Source: Nemophila menziesii
Taxonomy: Eukaryota; Streptophyta; Magnoliopsida; Boraginales; Hydrophyllaceae
Length of the DNA stretch: 64,000 nucleotides
Assembly: GCA_029959085.1 (NCBI GenBank)
Contig: JARWIR010000016.1
Location: 22,825,499 to 22,889,498, forward strand
Reading direction: 5' to 3'
The position numbers and the translations under genes were made by a program. Below the pieces are notes generated by a model. That model was not told the origin of the DNA. It worked only from the letters and a program-made list of their open reading frames with translations, and did not search any database. Positions 1 through 10,867 of this stretch are shown here, piece after piece (the stretch's first letter is position 1; each line of letters starts with the position of its first letter).

Positions 1-1656
1 GAGTCTTCTAATGGGGTCCTCAATTTGGGATCTGAATCTCCAAATGTTGCTGCTTCTCCTTTCATTTTTGATAACCGTTTTTCCTTTTTTGTTTTTATAG
101 CCTCTTCGGATCGATATTCTAGTCTGAACCATTTCTTCATCGATATTTTGTAGGTGAGTCGAGCTTGAGTTCTCATTTTCATTTTCTAATTGAACACTAG
201 GTTCGTCTTGTTTGGTATTTACTAAGGGTATTATGTTTGCAGGTGATTGGTTATGTGGAGAGGTGAGGTTTGAAGAAGGGTTATCGGAGATTTGGATCGG
301 TGGAGACTGGGGGCTAGGGTTCTGATACGGTGGAGAGAGAGAGGAGAAATGGTTTTGGATAATGTTCGAAGAGGGGGTGTGAATGGTTAGTGCAGATAAG
401 ATTGGGGTAGTTGGGTTAGTGTTAGGACTAAGTTGGGTTTGTTTTGGGCTGTTGAGGTTTTGGGCTGGTCCCGGGTTAAGAGAATTTTTTATAAGTGATG
501 AGGGGCCGCCTTGACTTGGGCTGGGGAATGACCCAAATGCAATATCCTCTATGCGGGCCGGTGAATTTTTTATTTTAGTAACCATTTGATGGGCTAACTC
601 ATTTAGGCCCATTTCTTTTTGGATAAACTCCGAGATGTTCTTGGCTTTACCCTTTCTCTTGTCTTCTTCCATCTTCATCGTACTTTTCTTGTCTTCACTC
701 TTGCCACTACCTGTACCATCACTTTGTCCTTCGCCAAAAATAAATAGGTTTGTGGCTTTTTTGTCACTATTGAGAATAGTACCTTTGTTTTGTATCGTTT
801 TGAATTCTGGTACCATAGCAATTGTACCTTTCTTAGGAATCGTTGAGTTTGATTTACCGATTTTCCGATTCCAACTCGGATTGAAAAATTTCTTTCCACC
901 AGATATGAGTTTTCCGGTGGCTATAGCGTTTCTTTCTTTGAAGAGGGCCGTTGATTTTGATGGGCCTTTTGTAGAGATTTTTACCCAGTTACCAATTCTG
1001 GGTTTGATTTTGGGATTTCCACAGTCTGATTCTTCGTGGTCAAATAAACCACAACCATAGCAAACTTGACCGATGTTTTCATACTTGAAATCAATCCAAA
1101 ACTTGTTGATTTCATCTTCAAAATAGTTAATACCAGCTATAATAGGAGAATCGAGATTCCAATCCACCTGGACTCTAGTAATCGATTTATCATCAATAAC
1201 TTGAGTTTCCGGTAGGGAAATTTGATGAACAGCTCCAAAATTTCTCATGATGTTACCAATACAATTTTCAGTAAGTAAGCTAATAGGAGTACCAGTAAGT
1301 TGGACCCAAAGAGTAGTATGAGAAACTACAGATGTTTTTTCATAACGGTTTATAGCAAAGTGTTTTCCCATAATAGTCCATGGCCTTTGATTCCACACAG
1401 TTAATTGATCTTGCTCGTTTTTGAACTTAATAATCACTGTATTGGGAGCTGATTTCTCTGTTTCAACTTCTTCCTTCAGATTCCAATACTTGTTTATGTG
1501 ATTTTTGATAAAAATGAAATTAGTTTGATCCCGTACAAGTAATCTTCCAAGAAGTTTAAATTCTTGTAAAGCTTTGTATTTAGTATTTGTTTCAGGAGAG
1601 ATAACAAATTTATTATTTGCAGCTAGGGGGTGTTTAGTAGAATAGAAATTCATCAT
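1..1656 (-). CDS. LINE ORF1-like protein, DUF4283 plus zinc knuckle (partial, runs off the left edge)
   Basis: Read on the complement, an open frame runs without a stop from an ATG at 1656 to base 1 (552 codons), so the C-terminus lies outside the window. Residues about 35-170 look like the DUF4283 domain of plant LINE-type proteins (FKLLGRLLVRDQTNF, WTIMGKHFAINRY, LWVQLTGTPISLL). A CX2CX4HX4C zinc knuckle (CYGCGLFDHEESDC) follows near residue 200, then a low-complexity Lys/Ser/Pro/Asn linker. In plant L1-type LINEs this protein binds RNA, and an endonuclease/reverse transcriptase follows it; that part would lie to the left. The frame stays open upstream of the ATG through the GA-rich tract to a stop near 1795, so a longer N-terminus is possible. 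No disabling lesion is visible in the part present. A domesticated DUF4283 protein is an alternative. Confidence 0.72.
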   Translation of the reverse strand, partial: MMNFYSTKHPLAANNKFVISPETNTKYKALQEFKLLGRLLVRDQTNFIFIKNHINKYWNLKEEVETEKSAPNTVIIKFKNEQDQLTVWNQRPWTIMGKHFAINRYEKTSVVSHTTLWVQLTGTPISLLTENCIGNIMRNFGAVHQISLPETQVIDDKSITRVQVDWNLDSPIIAGINYFEDEINKFWIDFKYENIGQVCYGCGLFDHEESDCGNPKIKPRIGNWVKISTKGPSKSTALFKERNAIATGKLISGGKKFFNPSWNRKIGKSNSTIPKKGTIAMVPEFKTIQNKGTILNSDKKATNLFIFGEGQSDGTGSGKSEDKKSTMKMEEDKRKGKAKNISEFIQKEMGLNELAHQMVTKIKNSPARIEDIAFGSFPSPSQGGPSSLIKNSLNPGPAQNLNSPKQTQLSPNTNPTTPILSALTIHTPSSNIIQNHFSSLSPPYQNPSPQSPPIQISDNPSSNLTSPHNQSPANIIPLVNTKQDEPSVQLENENENSSSTHLQNIDEEMVQTRISIRRGYKNKKGKTVIKNERRSSNIWRFRSQIEDPIRRL

Positions 1657-1685
1657 GAAGTGATGAATGTTCAGCGAAAGAGAAA

Positions 1686-1688
<3 letters not shown>

Positions 1689-1734
<46 letters not shown>

Positions 1735-1878
1735 GAAACGAGCGAGAAGGAAACAGATGAGGGAGGGGGGCTTGATAGGAGCTCTGATTTCTTAATAAGG
1801 AAAGCTTCTAATCAAGTAAATGGTGGAAAGGGGGCTGGTGAAGGCAAAATTATGGTGGTGGTGGTGGTGGTGGTGACG
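1689..1878. repeat. GA-rich and GTG microsatellites upstream of the LINE ORF
   Basis: A (GA)n tract lies at about 1689-1736 and a GTG repeat at about 1852-1878. They sit just 5' of the minus-strand LINE ORF start, so they are probably part of its 5' UTR. ORFs read through them are low-complexity artefacts. Confidence 0.7.
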
Positions 1879-2199
1879 GAGGGGGAGGTGGTTAAGTGAG
1901 AGGGTTTTTAGAGAGAGATGAGAGCATTTCTCAACGACTATGATCGTAATTGAAATCAAGAAGATATCCCGACCCTGTTCATTAATTTTTTTTTTGTTCA
2001 AAGTCCCTGTTCATTAATTCAAAATCAACCCATTACACATTTCCATCAACTTTGATTTGGCGCGTATGAAAAATGCCTCCTCACGCATTCCCCTTCCCCT
2101 TCCCACACAGTCCCACCCTAAACAACTTCGTGTGTACTTTATCATTGCGGTAAAAAGTTGTACAGAATTCATGTCATTTGTCCAAGTGGCAATTATATA
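1879..2199. other. Non-coding stretch between the LINE and a foldback element
   Basis: AT-rich sequence with no ORF, RNA gene or repeat boundary that I can support. It probably holds the rest of the LINE 5' UTR and its flank. Confidence 0.4.
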
Positions 2200-2497
2200 G
2201 AGTCTTTTTTAGAGTTTTTTTTAACTTTAGCATTTTTTTATAAATAATTGGCAATTTGGCATACAAAGGAAAATAATTTCAGATTTGGCACAAGGGCTGT
2301 ATCTTGAACACAGCCCTTAGGCAAAATTGTATTTCTATTAAGGGCGGTGGTTGAATGACCGCCCTTACAATTTTGCTTAAGGGCTGTGTTCAAGATACAG
2401 CCCTTGTGCTAAATCTGAAATTATTTTCCTTTTTATGCTAAATTGCCAATTATTTATAAAAAAAGTGTTAAGATTAAAAAAAACTCTCTTTTTTAAC
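2200..2497. mobile_element. Foldback/MITE-like element with roughly 120-bp inverted arms
   Basis: The left arm (about 2200-2335) and right arm (about 2365-2497) are near-perfect reverse complements. Both contain the order: A/T run, ATAAATAATTGGCAATTT, AGGAAAATAATTTCAGATTT, CACAAGGGCTGTATCTTG. The short centre is itself palindromic (AAGGGCGGT - loop - ACCGCCCTT). Each arm also holds a smaller hairpin, AAGGGCTGT/ACAGCCCTT. No convincing target duplication was found, so the superfamily is unassigned. A transcript through it would fold into one long hairpin. Confidence 0.75.
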
Positions 2498-2609
2498 AAT
2501 AGCCTACCGCCAAAAAGTAACGATAGCAGCTCCATTATATTCTTTCTTATGCAAGAAGGTTGGAACTCAAGAAGATCGGAACTAATTAGATGGTTCTCTA
2601 AGATTTTTT

Positions 2610-3019
2610 TTTTTCGGTTTAGTATTTTTCCGATTTCGATTGGTGTTCGTAATCGTATGATTAGCATATGTTGGAATTCTTATTGGAAGAATAAACCTCC
2701 TCAAGTTAGTTGGAGCAAGATTTGTATACCTAAAAATGAAAGTGAATTTGGGTTAAAAAATTTAAAAACATGGAACAAAGCATTACTAGAAAATTGTAGA
2801 AAAAAATGATTCATTTTGGAATAAATGTATACATGGGAAATATTTTCAAACTTGTGGATTTTGGGAATGGAATCCAAGAAAGGGTGATTCTCCTTTATTG
2901 AAAAATGTTTGAGAGCTTGGGTCTTTTAGGAGTGGAAGGTTGGGAGAGTATTTTGACTTTGTGGTTTTTCTCGAGAAATGCGAGTCACATTACACATGGG
3001 ATATCAAGTAAGGAATATT
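2610..3019 (+). pseudogene. LINE ORF2 C-terminal remnant, left part
   Basis: Frames on the plus strand give the region between reverse transcriptase and zf-RVT of a plant LINE ORF2: KNKPPQVSWSKICIPKNE, FGLKNLKTWNKALLEN, and after a frame change FWNKCIHGKYF and WEWNPRKGDSPLLKN. Stops and frameshifts are present, so this is dead. It is truncated on its 5' side at or near the foldback element. It is cut at about 3019 by the Copia insertion and resumes at 9083 with matching polarity and order. What follows in normal ORF2 proteins (zf-RVT) is exactly what appears on the far side. Confidence 0.78.
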
Positions 3020-3479
3020 ATGTTAGAAAAATCGATCAAACTAAAATGCGGAATAAATAAATAGATCGAAAAAGAGTAATGATACCTCCGGCCATTGATG
3101 TCTTAAAAACTTTTCCTAATGTTTTGTTCTTCCAAACTCTCAAGCATTCAACTATAGATGGTGTATAATTTTTGTGTGAATGAATTGAGTTTAGGGACCA
3201 AAACTCTAGTTTATATAGCCAAGCTCCCATCAAGCTTTTTAATGGCAATGAATTACTAGTAGTTACAACCTTTCATTTGCAAATGGTTAATAAAAAAAGT
3301 GTTACAACTTTTCATTTGCATAAGATTAATGAAAAAAACATTAAGATAAAATTAGTGGATGGATTAATGTTGGATCATGAAAAGCCAAAAGTCATAAGTT
3401 TAATTTATTCATCAATTTAAAAAAAAAAGACAAACAAAATAAAATGAAGTTTTATATTAATAAAATAAAAAATGACTTA
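3020..3479 (-). repeat. Copia-1 LTR (3' LTR in element sense)
   Basis: Aligns end to end with 8618-9077. By eye about ten differences are seen, some of them single substitutions (for example AAAAAGAG against AAAAGGAG and CCTAATG against CCTTATG). The inner side carries CTCCCACTTG at 3484-3493, the complement of a polypurine tract (CAAGTGGGAG). Confidence 0.92.
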
Positions 3480-3757
3480 TATTCTCCCACTTGATCCAAA
3501 CATTATACTTGATATTTTATCTTAATCATAAATATATGAATCATGGCTATAAGTCCTCCAATAATGAGAGAGTAGTATCTTCCATGTATCACGATATATT
3601 TATCTCTTTATTTTTTATGTTGTAACTATACTTAATGGATAAACTATATGTTTATTCTTGGTCCTGACTAAATGATTTTCTCAAATAAAATTAAGGTGCG
3701 CAATGTATATGAGAAAATATCATAATTATATTAAAGATAGTGTCATACAAATAAACA
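3480..3757 (-). other. Copia-1 3' untranslated region and polypurine tract
   Basis: Lies between the pol stop at 3758 and the 3' LTR. Read on the complement, the CAAGTGGGAGAAT tract directly precedes the LTR and is the expected plus-strand primer. No ORF is present. Confidence 0.75.
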
Positions 3758-6700
3758 CTACATGATGGGACCAAGCCCCATACTCGCTACATGATCCTTG
3801 AATTTAATTGGTGGCATGCCTTTAGTCAATGGATCAGCGATCATCAATTCAGTATTAATGTGTTCAATGACCACATTTTTATCTTTAACACGTTCTCTTA
3901 TAGCTAAATATTTAATGTCGATGTGCTTACTTCGACTTCCACTTTTATTGTTTTTAGCCATAAAAACAGCTGCTGAATTATCACAAAATATTCTTAATGG
4001 TCTAGAGATAGAATCCATAATTCTAAGTCCAGATACAAAACCCTTAAGCCATACACCTTGTGAGGTAGCCTCAAAACAAGAGACGAACTCAGCTTCCATA
4101 GTAGAAGTTGCAGTCATAGTCTGTTTGACACTCCTCCATGACACAGCTCCACCGGCCATCATAAAAATGCATCCAGATGTTGACTTGCGTGAATCAACAC
4201 AACCGGCAAAATCAGAATCTGAAAATCCGACCACCTCTAAATTGTTTGTTCGCCTATACATAAGCATATACTCCTTGGTTCCTTGGAGATATCTCATTAC
4301 TTTCTTTGCAGCTTTCCAGTGGTCAATACATGGGTTACTTTGATATCTACCCAACATTCCAACTACAAATGCGATATCAGGTCTTGTGCAAACCTGAGCA
4401 TACATCAAACTTCCGATAGCAGAAGCATATGGAATGTTCTTCATTTGTTCTCTCTCTAAATCATTCTTCGGGGTTTGGTTCAAATTGAATTTATCACCCT
4501 TCACTATGGGAGCAACACTTGGTGAACAATCCTTCATCCGAAATCTCTCTAAAACTTTATTGATATAGGTTTCCTGAGACAAGCCCAAGACACCTTGAAA
4601 TCTGTCTCTATGAATCTTAATGCCAATGACATAAGACGCCTCACCCATATCTTTCATATCAAAATTTTTGGAGAGAAATTGTTTCACCTCATGAAGCAAA
4701 CCCTTATCATTAGTCACAAGCAAAATATCATCCACATATAAAATCAAGAAAACAAATTTTGCTCCCACTAATCTTTTGGTATATACATTGATCCATGGGG
4801 TTTTCAACAAATCCAAATGATGAAATTACTCCATGAAATTTAAAATACCATTGACGGGAAGCTTGTTTTAATCCGTATATGGATTTCTTAAGCTTACAAA
4901 CTAACTGCTCACCAGCGCTAGAGATAAAACCTTCAAGTTGTTTCATATAAACCTCTTCCTCTAGATCTCCATTGAGGAATGCCGTTTTCACATCCATTTG
5001 GTGCAACTCAGGATCAAAATTTGCGACTAATGCTAAAATAATGCGTAAGAAATCTTTCTTAGATACAGGAGAAAAAGTCTCTGTGTAATCAATTCCTTCT
5101 TTCTGAGTAATTCCCTTAGCAACAAGTCTGGCTTTGTATCTCTCGATATTGCCTAATGAGTCTTTCTTGGTTTTAAATAGCAATTTACAACCAATGGCTT
5201 TAGCCCCATTAGGCAATTCCACAAGTTCCCAGACATCATTGTTCTTCATGGAATTTATTTCCTCTTTCATCGCATTATACCATAAATTTGATTCTTTGCA
5301 ACTTATGGCTTGTGAAAAGTCAGAAGGATCATTTTCAACTCCAAAATGATAGTCAGATTCTTGAAGATATACTACATAATCACTAGAAATTGATGATTTC
5401 TTAAACCTAGTAGACCTTCTTAATGTTGTATCATCATTATCTATATGAGGTTCAACTTGTTGTTCATAGTTACTAGGTTCATCATGAACAACTTGATCTA
5501 TCAGAATATCGTCAACAACTTGTGGTTCTTCAACGATTGAACGTTCAGCACTAGATTGTACTTGAGGGGTGTTATGAACAATATTCATTCTATCACTTGA
5601 AGTGGGAGGTTGAATTTTTGAATGGTCAAAATCAGAAATTACATTTCTTGATTAAGTCATATTCAAGAAACTTTGCATTTCTTGATTCTACAAATCTAGT
5701 GTTGTGAGATGGACAGTAAAATCTGTAACCTTTAGACTGCGCAGCATATCCAATGAAATGCCCACTGATGGTCCTTGGGTCCAGTTTTTTCTCTTGTGGA
5801 TTATAAATCCTGACTTCAAACGGGCATCCCCATACGCGCATATGTTTCAAACTCGGTTTCCAACCTTTCCATAATTCAAATGGTGTCTTTAAGACAGCCT
5901 TGGTTGGAACTCGATTTAATATATACACTGCCGTTTTTAAAGCTTCAATCCACAAGTTTTTAGGAAGATTGGAGTTGCTAAGCATACTCCGTACCATGTC
6001 CAATAATGTTCGATTTCTCCTTTCTGCTACACCATTCTGATCTGGTGAACCAGGCATGGTGTATTGGGCAACAATCCCATGCTCTTGGAGAAAATAAGCA
6101 AACGGACCAGGTGATTGTCCATCTTCAGTATATCTACCATAATATTCACCACCTCTATTTGATCTCACAATCTTTATATGTTTTCCACATTGATTCTCTA
6201 CTTCAGCCTTAAATATTTTAAAGGCATCTAATGCTTCGCTCTTGTTATGAAGCATGTAGAGATACATATATCGTGAGTAATCATCAATAAAGGTTATAAA
6301 ATATTTCTGACCATGCATATCCATGTCAGGACAACATATATTTGTATGTATGATTTCTAATAAATCTGAACTCCTATTGGCACCTTTCTTTGACTTGTTG
6401 GTCTGCTTTCCCTTAATGCAATCCACACAAGTTTCAAAGTCGGTAAAATCTAGAGTACTAAGTACTCCATCTTTTACCAACCTTTTGATTCTTTCAATAG
6501 AGCCGGTGCCATAGAGTCGAGGAATCCTCATTTATATTACACCTCTTTGTACCAATTTGGACATGAAAATTATTATTAGTAGCATTGTTTTGTAAATTAA
6601 TGCAATAAAGACCTTCAGACAAAATACCATTCCCAACACATTCAGATTTATTGAAAATACTAAAAAATGTCTCTGAAAATGTAAAGGAATAACCCAAAGG

Positions 6701-7780
6701 TACAAGTCTGGAAACAGAAATCAAGTTTCTAGAAAAACTTGGAACATAAAAAGTCTTTTCTAATTTCAAAACATAACCACTACTTAAATATAAATAACAT
6801 GTTCCAACGGCTTCCACATGTGAACCCATCTTATTACCGGACAAGATGCATTGCTCACTGCCCACTGGTTTCCTTAGGTTTTGCATACCTTGTAAAGAGT
6901 TGGCAACATGGATTGAAGAACCAAAATCAATCCACCAGGTGTTAATATTAACATTAACAGTATTAGATTCATAACAAACTAACGAGGTAGGATTACCTTT
7001 ATCCTGAAGCCATTTCTGGAATTTAGCACATTCCTTCTTCATGTGTCCTTTCTTTTTACAGAAAAAACACTTAGCTTCTTTCTTAATATCAGCTTGAGGT
7101 GCTATTTTATCTTTCCCCTTCTGATTGTTCTTTGGTTTGCCTTTTCCTTGAGTAGCCATCATTGCACTTTCACCTTGTTCCATTAACAACCGTTCTTCTT
7201 CTTGAACACACATGGTCATGAGTTCATTAATTGACCATTTATCTTTATGTGTGTTATAGGAGATTTTGAAAGGTCCATATTGATTTGGAAGGGTGTTCAA
7301 AATATAGTGCACAAGAAAAGACTCGGAAATTTGTACCTCGAGATTCTTAAGTTGAGCCGAAATATCTCTCATCTGCATGATGTGCCCACGCACACCTCTA
7401 ACACTTGTGAGCCTAAGTGAAGAGAGCTTCATTATTAGAGTGCTTGCTAAAGCCTTGTCTGAAGTGACAAACTGGTCATCAATGGCTTTAAGTAAATTTT
7501 GGACATTATCATGGTGATTTACTGAACCACGGATGCTTACTGCTAATTTTGTCTTAATAAACATCACACTGAGGCGATTGGATCGCTCCCATTTTTCATA
7601 AAGTGCAATATCTGCTGGAGTGCTTTTGTCTGTAAGAGCAGGTGGTTCAGTTTTCCTAATAGCATAATCTATGTCCATCCACCCTAAGTGAAGGAGAACT
7701 CTTTCATTCCATGACTTGTAATTATCCCCATTAAGTTCGGGAATGTCACTACGGATATCAGAAAAATTAACAGGTTGTGA
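3758..7780 (-). pseudogene. Copia-1 gag-pol polyprotein, broken by frameshifts
   Basis: Domains on the complement: gag/UBN2 (about 7780-7090; ELNGDNYKSWNERVLLHLGW lies upstream of the first ATG at 7678, so the native start is further out); a CX2CX4HX4C knuckle (CFFCKKKGHMKKEC) near 7085-7044; a protease motif WWIDFGSS where D-S/T-G is expected; GAG-pre-integrase (LWHR) near 6550; integrase core about 6350-5950; RT with YVDD at about 4738-4727; RNase H (GFSDSDFAGC, TMEAEF, FCDNSA) ending at 3758. Frame changes occur near 6530, 5640 and 4745. In the integrase, HTNICC and VRSNRGGEY have Asn where the family has catalytic Asp; the Glu (VAERRNRTL) remains. Not functional. Confidence 0.92.
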
Positions 7781-8602
7781 TGCTGCAAATAAAGATTACA
7801 TGCTTATTAATAAATAGACTATTAATAAATATCATGTTTCACCAATGCAAATCATGATCTAATAAATCTAAGACATAAAAATTGCTTGTGGGCTAAATTT
7901 TTAATTCAATAAGATTTATAATCATATGACAAAATATATAAAAATATTTTATCATTACTAAATAATAAAACTATCAAATAATTATTAAGTCATAATTCCT
8001 GTTGGAAAATTATGAATAATTTGATATTTTATCCTAATTAGTTATTTAAATATAATAATATTCCTGTGGGATAAAATTATTATATTAAAATAAATAATTA
8101 CAATTCATGTCTAATTTCATTATGTGATCTTATACCATAATACATATTTTATTCAACTAAGATGTTGTGGCTATTCTTTGATTAAATAAAATATGTTGAT
8201 CACTTAGACAATTCAATATACCATACTAAAATTTTCTGAGTATATAAAACTATATAACAAAAATAGAATAAAATAGACCATATATTTTATTCATATTTTG
8301 TTTACCTAACTATACTCATAAAATAAAAGTACATGAAGTATAAATATAAAAAATATATATATATATATATATAAATAAATACCTGGAGGCCGATGTAAAA
8401 CTTAAGGATAAAAATCCAAAAGTACCATAAGTCTAAATGAAAACTAAAATGTCTCATGGATTCTAATCATCTTCAACTGTAGGACATGTTAGATTCAACA
8501 CAAAAAAAAACATTTTGCAAAATTATTTTGGCTAAATTACTTTAGCCATGAACTAAGCAAAAAATATAAAAGTTTAACTAAATCAAAGCAGAGGTATGCT
8601 TT
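7781..8602 (-). other. Copia-1 5' leader
   Basis: AT-rich, no ORF. It contains an AT microsatellite near 8350-8372. On the complement, TTATTTGCAG directly precedes the region that begins to encode gag-like residues (about 7780), which looks like a 3' splice acceptor. Confidence 0.6.
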
Positions 8603-8617
8603 AGGCTCTGATACCAA
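8603..8617 (-). promoter_or_regulatory. Copia-1 primer-binding site, initiator tRNA-Met type
   Basis: The complement reads TTTGGTATCAGAGCC right after the 5' LTR. TGGTATCAGAGC is the standard plant Copia primer site complementary to initiator tRNA-Met. Confidence 0.9.
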
Positions 8618-9077
8618 ATGTTAGAAAAATCGATCAAACTAAAATGCGGAATAAATAAATAGATCGAAAAGGAGTAATGATACCTCCGGCCATTGATGTC
8701 TTAAAAACTTTTCCTTATGTTTTGTTCTTCCAAACTCTCAAGCATTCAACTATAGATGGTGTATAATTTTTGTGTGAATGAATTGAGTTTAGGGACCAAA
8801 ACTCTAGTTTATATAGCCAAGCTCCCATCAAGCTTTTTAATGGCAATGAATTACTAGTTGTTACAACCTTTCATTTGCAAATGGTTAATAAAGAAAGTGT
8901 TACAACTTTTCATTTGCATAAGATTAATAAAAAAATATTAAGATAAAATTAGTGGATGGATTAATGTTGGATCATGAAAAGCCAAAAGTCATAAGTTTAT
9001 TTTATTCATCAATTTAAAAAAAAAAAAGACAAATAAAATAAAATGAAGTTTTATATTAATAAAATAAAAAATGACTT
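8618..9077 (-). repeat. Copia-1 LTR (5' LTR in element sense)
   Basis: Direct repeat of 3020-3479, adjoining the primer-binding site. By sense orientation it would hold the element's promoter. Confidence 0.92.
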
Positions 9078-9082
9078 ATATT

Positions 9083-9761
9083 TTATTCTTTACATAAAAA
9101 ACATTATGATTTATTTCGTCGGAAATATTTTATTAAACCTTGCGCGAATATCATTTGAGACTCGTGTGTTTTCCCTAAACATGCAACTATTGTGGGGACG
9201 ACTTTGAGAGAGAGGTTTAAAACTAAGGATGACATTACTTATTTGGAGTTAGATCTTCTTTGTGACTTATGTGGGGAAGATTTTGAGTCAAACAAACACC
9301 TCTTCTTATATTGTGCTTATTCGAGGGCTATTTGGGTTGAGATAAAATCTTGGCTATGATTGAATAAGGAGATGAACATGTTTCTCAGTGCTTTGAAATG
9401 GCTTAAAAAGATTAAAGCTAGACAAGATTGGAGGATAAAAGTATGGAAGATTGGATTCGGAGCTACCGTGTATTGTATTTGGAAAGCGAGAAATCACCTA
9501 GATATGAGAGGTGAATCTTCATCTAGAGAGACGGTTACCAAGGAAATAAAGTGGTGCATTTTTTCTATTTTATTTTCCTTGTTCCCTCATTATTCGTTTA
9601 TCGATGATGGCAGGCAATTAGCTTGTATTAGTTTAGTATGAGGTAGTCGTATATAGCTTCTTAGTTGCTATCTTTAGCCTTTTGGCTTAGGTAGGTAACT
9701 CTCTTGTGTAGTGTACAATTTTTTTTTTTATTAATACAACTGTTTACCTAACCAAAAAAAA
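9083..9761 (+). pseudogene. LINE ORF2 C-terminal remnant, right part, with 3' UTR and A-tail
   Basis: Continues the LINE interrupted at 3019. Frames give VFPKHATIV, a zf-RVT pattern (LLCDLCGEDFES, HLFLYCAYSRAIW), then from 9360 ALKWLKKIKARQDWRIKVWK and ATVYCIWKARNH, the usual end of plant LINE ORF2. An in-frame TGA stop near 9357 and frame changes show decay. The 3' UTR has the T-rich tract and an A-run at about 9752-9759 marking the poly(A) end. Confidence 0.8.
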
Positions 9762-10322
9762 CATTAGCTAGTTGCATGCAGCGTGCTGACTCAACGTGCG
9801 ACTGTCTATATAGAAAATGAGAATATCTGAATGATTGTATTAATCCAATAGTTATGAAATTGAATTTTTTGGCCAGTTATTTTATTTCTTAATTTTTCAA
9901 ATAATAACTACAAATTTTTTTACTAATTAAATTGAAATTAATTTATTTTTAATAATATATGTATATATCTTTTAATTAATTAATTTTTAATTATTATGTG
10001 TTTGAAAAAATCAAATAATGACTAATAAAATATACCATCAACCTTATAAAATAGTTATTCATATTAAATATATTTATGATAAAATTCAAATAGTAAATAG
10101 TGTAAATACACAATTAGTATTATAAAATAATTATTTTCAACATTAGAAAACCATATTATTAAATATTAAATATATTTGTAGAGCTAATTATAGATTTTCA
10201 AGGTCAATCGTTAGGCTAATTTACAATATTCTCTTGACATTTCATCATAAATTTATTTCAAAACAAATAATTATTTTATAAGACAAATTGAGTATTTTAT
10301 TAGCCATTATTTTATTTTTTTA
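9762..10322. other. AT-rich intergenic stretch
   Basis: Very AT-rich with no ORF, terminal repeat or RNA gene that I can support. Confidence 0.4.
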
Positions 10323-10459
10323 ATATGAGGCAATGCCTACTTAATTGCGCGGAAAGTGAAATTATTCTCAATTAACTACAACTTCAAGTTAATTTCCAAC
10401 TAATAAAAAAATTGGAAAATTGCAAAAATATCCATAAGCCTATTAATTATTACTTTAAT

Positions 10460-10481
10460 TATATATATATATATATATATC
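10460..10481. repeat. AT microsatellite
   Basis: Pure (AT)n run inside the left arm of the foldback. Confidence 0.85.
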
Positions 10482-10832
10482 TCATTTAATTCTTATAATC
10501 TTCACCATTTATTATATAATATTTATTTATTTTCTTCACCACCACCCCCACCCGCACCACTCCCACCATCCCTCCCCACCCACCACCCCCCCAACCATCA
10601 CCACCATTATTCTCTGCCGACCACCACCTTCGCCCATAACCACCACCGACTAATTCGGTCACCACCAATCATCACCGACTAATTCCATCACACGCACACC
10701 GCGAAATTTTAAAAAAAAATATTCATAACTAATTCTAAAAACATCGTAAAAATAAAAAAATTACATTTTTGGACGAGACAAATTAATAGTTAAGTATATG
10801 AATTTTTTTGAATTTTTTTATTTATTTTAAAA

Positions 10833-10867
10833 TTTTAAAATTTTAAAATTTTAAAATTTTAAAATTT
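10833..10867. repeat. AAAATTTT tandem palindrome
   Basis: Four tandem copies of the self-complementary 8-mer, within the left arm of the foldback. Confidence 0.85.

Larger units (their letters stand above)
3020..9077 (-). mobile_element. Complete but inactive Ty1/Copia retrotransposon (Copia-1)
   Basis: About 6.06 kb with two near-identical LTRs of about 460 bp (3020-3479 and 8618-9077), an initiator-tRNA-Met type primer site beside the right LTR, a purine tract beside the left LTR and a gag-protease-integrase-RT-RNase H order on the minus strand, which is the Copia arrangement. A perfect 5-bp duplication, ATATT, flanks it (3015-3019 and 9078-9082) if the LTR starts one base before TGTTAG. 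The LTR termini are then not the textbook TG...CA, so the ends could be off by a few bases. It sits inside a LINE remnant. Several frameshifts and two integrase active-site changes make it non-autonomous. Confidence 0.92.

Noticed and set aside
635..1060. 141-aa plus-strand ORF
   Set aside because: Antisense of the DUF4283/zinc-knuckle LINE ORF, which has recognisable motifs on the minus strand.
1630..1899. Arg/Glu-rich plus-strand ORF
   Set aside because: Translation of GA and GTG microsatellites.
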